Assembly: GCA_963777915.1 (NCBI GenBank)
Contig: CAVZSH010000003.1
Coordinates: forward strand, 558,001-622,000
Origin: CAVUPF01 sp963777915
Lineage (GTDB): Bacteria; Actinomycetota; Thermoleophilia; Solirubrobacterales; 70-9
Length of the DNA: 64,000 nucleotides
Direction of reading: 5' to 3'
The notes beneath the pieces are model-generated. The model was not told the origin of the DNA and ran no database searches. It saw only the letters and a program-made list of their open reading frames with translations. The first letter of the stretch is position 1; each line of letters starts with the position of its first letter. Below, one piece after another: positions 63,565-64,000 of the stretch. Both the position numbers and the translations under genes were made by a program.

Positions 63565-64000
63565 ATGTCGCTAACCGTCGTCGGATCGATCGCCTTTGAC
63601 TCCGTCCGCACCCCCTTCGGGGAGCGCGAGCGAATGCTGGGCGGAACCGCCGTGCACTTCTCCCTCGCCGCCAGCTTCTTCACCGAGGTGCGCCCGGTCG
63701 GTCCGGTCGGCGAGGACTTCGGTGCGGCCGAGTTCGAGGTGCTGGAGCAGCGCGGCGTCATCACCGACGACATCGAGCGGGTCGAGGGCGGGAGGTCCTT
63801 CTTCTGGCGCGGCCGCTATGAGTACGACCTCAACGTCGCCCACACCGAGGACACCCAGTTGAACGTCTTCGGCGAGTTCGAACCAAAGCTCTCCGACGCC
63901 TCCAAGGCCGCCGACGTCCTCTTCCTCGCAAACATCCAGCCCGACCTTCAGCGCCGGGTCCGCGCCCAATGCGGCGAGGCGCGCTTCAGCGCCCTGGACT
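63565..64000 (+). CDS. PfkB-family carbohydrate or nucleoside kinase (partial, N-terminal 145 residues)
   Basis: The open frame runs off the window edge. LTVVGSIAFDSVRTPFGERERMLGGTAVHFSLAASFFTEVRPVGPVGEDFG is the N-terminal PfkB pattern, with the GG substrate loop. FEVLEQRGVITDDIERVEGGRSFFWRGRYEYDLN continues the lid strands. The catalytic Asp and ATP-binding C-terminal half lie beyond 64000, so the exact substrate is not predictable. ATG 63565 follows TAGGCT by 8 bases, and the gene is divergent from the quinone reductase. Confidence 0.85.
   Translation, partial: MSLTVVGSIAFDSVRTPFGERERMLGGTAVHFSLAASFFTEVRPVGPVGEDFGAAEFEVLEQRGVITDDIERVEGGRSFFWRGRYEYDLNVAHTEDTQLNVFGEFEPKLSDASKAADVLFLANIQPDLQRRVRAQCGEARFSALD

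Noticed and set aside
1..64000. CRISPR arrays, insertion sequences, prophage or conjugation genes
   Set aside because: No regularly spaced repeats, transposase, integrase, terminase or relaxase sequences were seen on either strand.

Overview
The window is GC-rich throughout, apart from an AT-rich patch near 8950-9030. Gene density is high, and GTG and TTG starts and 4-base start/stop overlaps are common. It contains an F420-type (Ddn-like) protein, a complete 14-gene nuo operon, a class II ribonucleotide reductase and widespread TANNNT -10 boxes set 6-10 bases before start codons. Together these point to a high-GC actinobacterium. A deep lineage such as Thermoleophilia (Solirubrobacterales-like) is my best guess, but the sequence alone cannot prove it. 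I saw no rRNA, intact tRNA, insertion sequence, phage or CRISPR array.

Layout. 1-691: end of a GT2 glycosyltransferase and a DUF2304 partner. 895-2262: accessory islet with vapBC, a 3' tRNA remnant and a relBE-like pair. 2641-6655 (minus): topA-tmk-holB, with an archaeal-looking topA. 6734-11080: sugar epimerase, precorrin-2 dehydrogenase, divergent MarR/YceI, FMN reductase, hemolysin III. 11208-16415: nrdJ interrupted by two inteins. 16588-21360: P450, HSL-type esterase, CsoR-like repressor, exported sulfatase. 21338-30433: ABC exporter pair, HAD phosphatase, thioesterase, msrB, a cytochrome c-serS-response regulator operon, flavin and F420-type proteins, a membrane protein. 30585-45361: nuoA-N and a VOC protein. 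45491-49380: double-length ThyX, then small membrane, CBS and zinc-ribbon genes. 49511-53758: TetR/CrtA-like pair, flippase-like protein, sulfotransferase, RibD-C reductase. 53801-58120: acyl-CoA dehydrogenase, unknown and secreted proteins, a frameshifted pseudogene, YbjQ-like and glutaredoxin-like genes. 58426-64000: phosphotransferase, two-component pair, DEAD-box helicase, quinone reductase and the start of a PfkB kinase.

How the genes work together. NrdJ, ThyX and Tmk cover deoxynucleotide supply, and TopA and HolB act in replication. The nuo operon builds respiratory complex I, and a small c-type cytochrome lies just upstream. The most distinctive signal is regulatory. About twenty-four genes appear to be read from leaderless transcripts, and two divergent gene pairs seem to share one symmetric -10 box. 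The most distinctive proteins are a tandem ThyX whose signature motif is split between its halves, and a NrdJ whose two inteins sit directly before catalytic cysteines.
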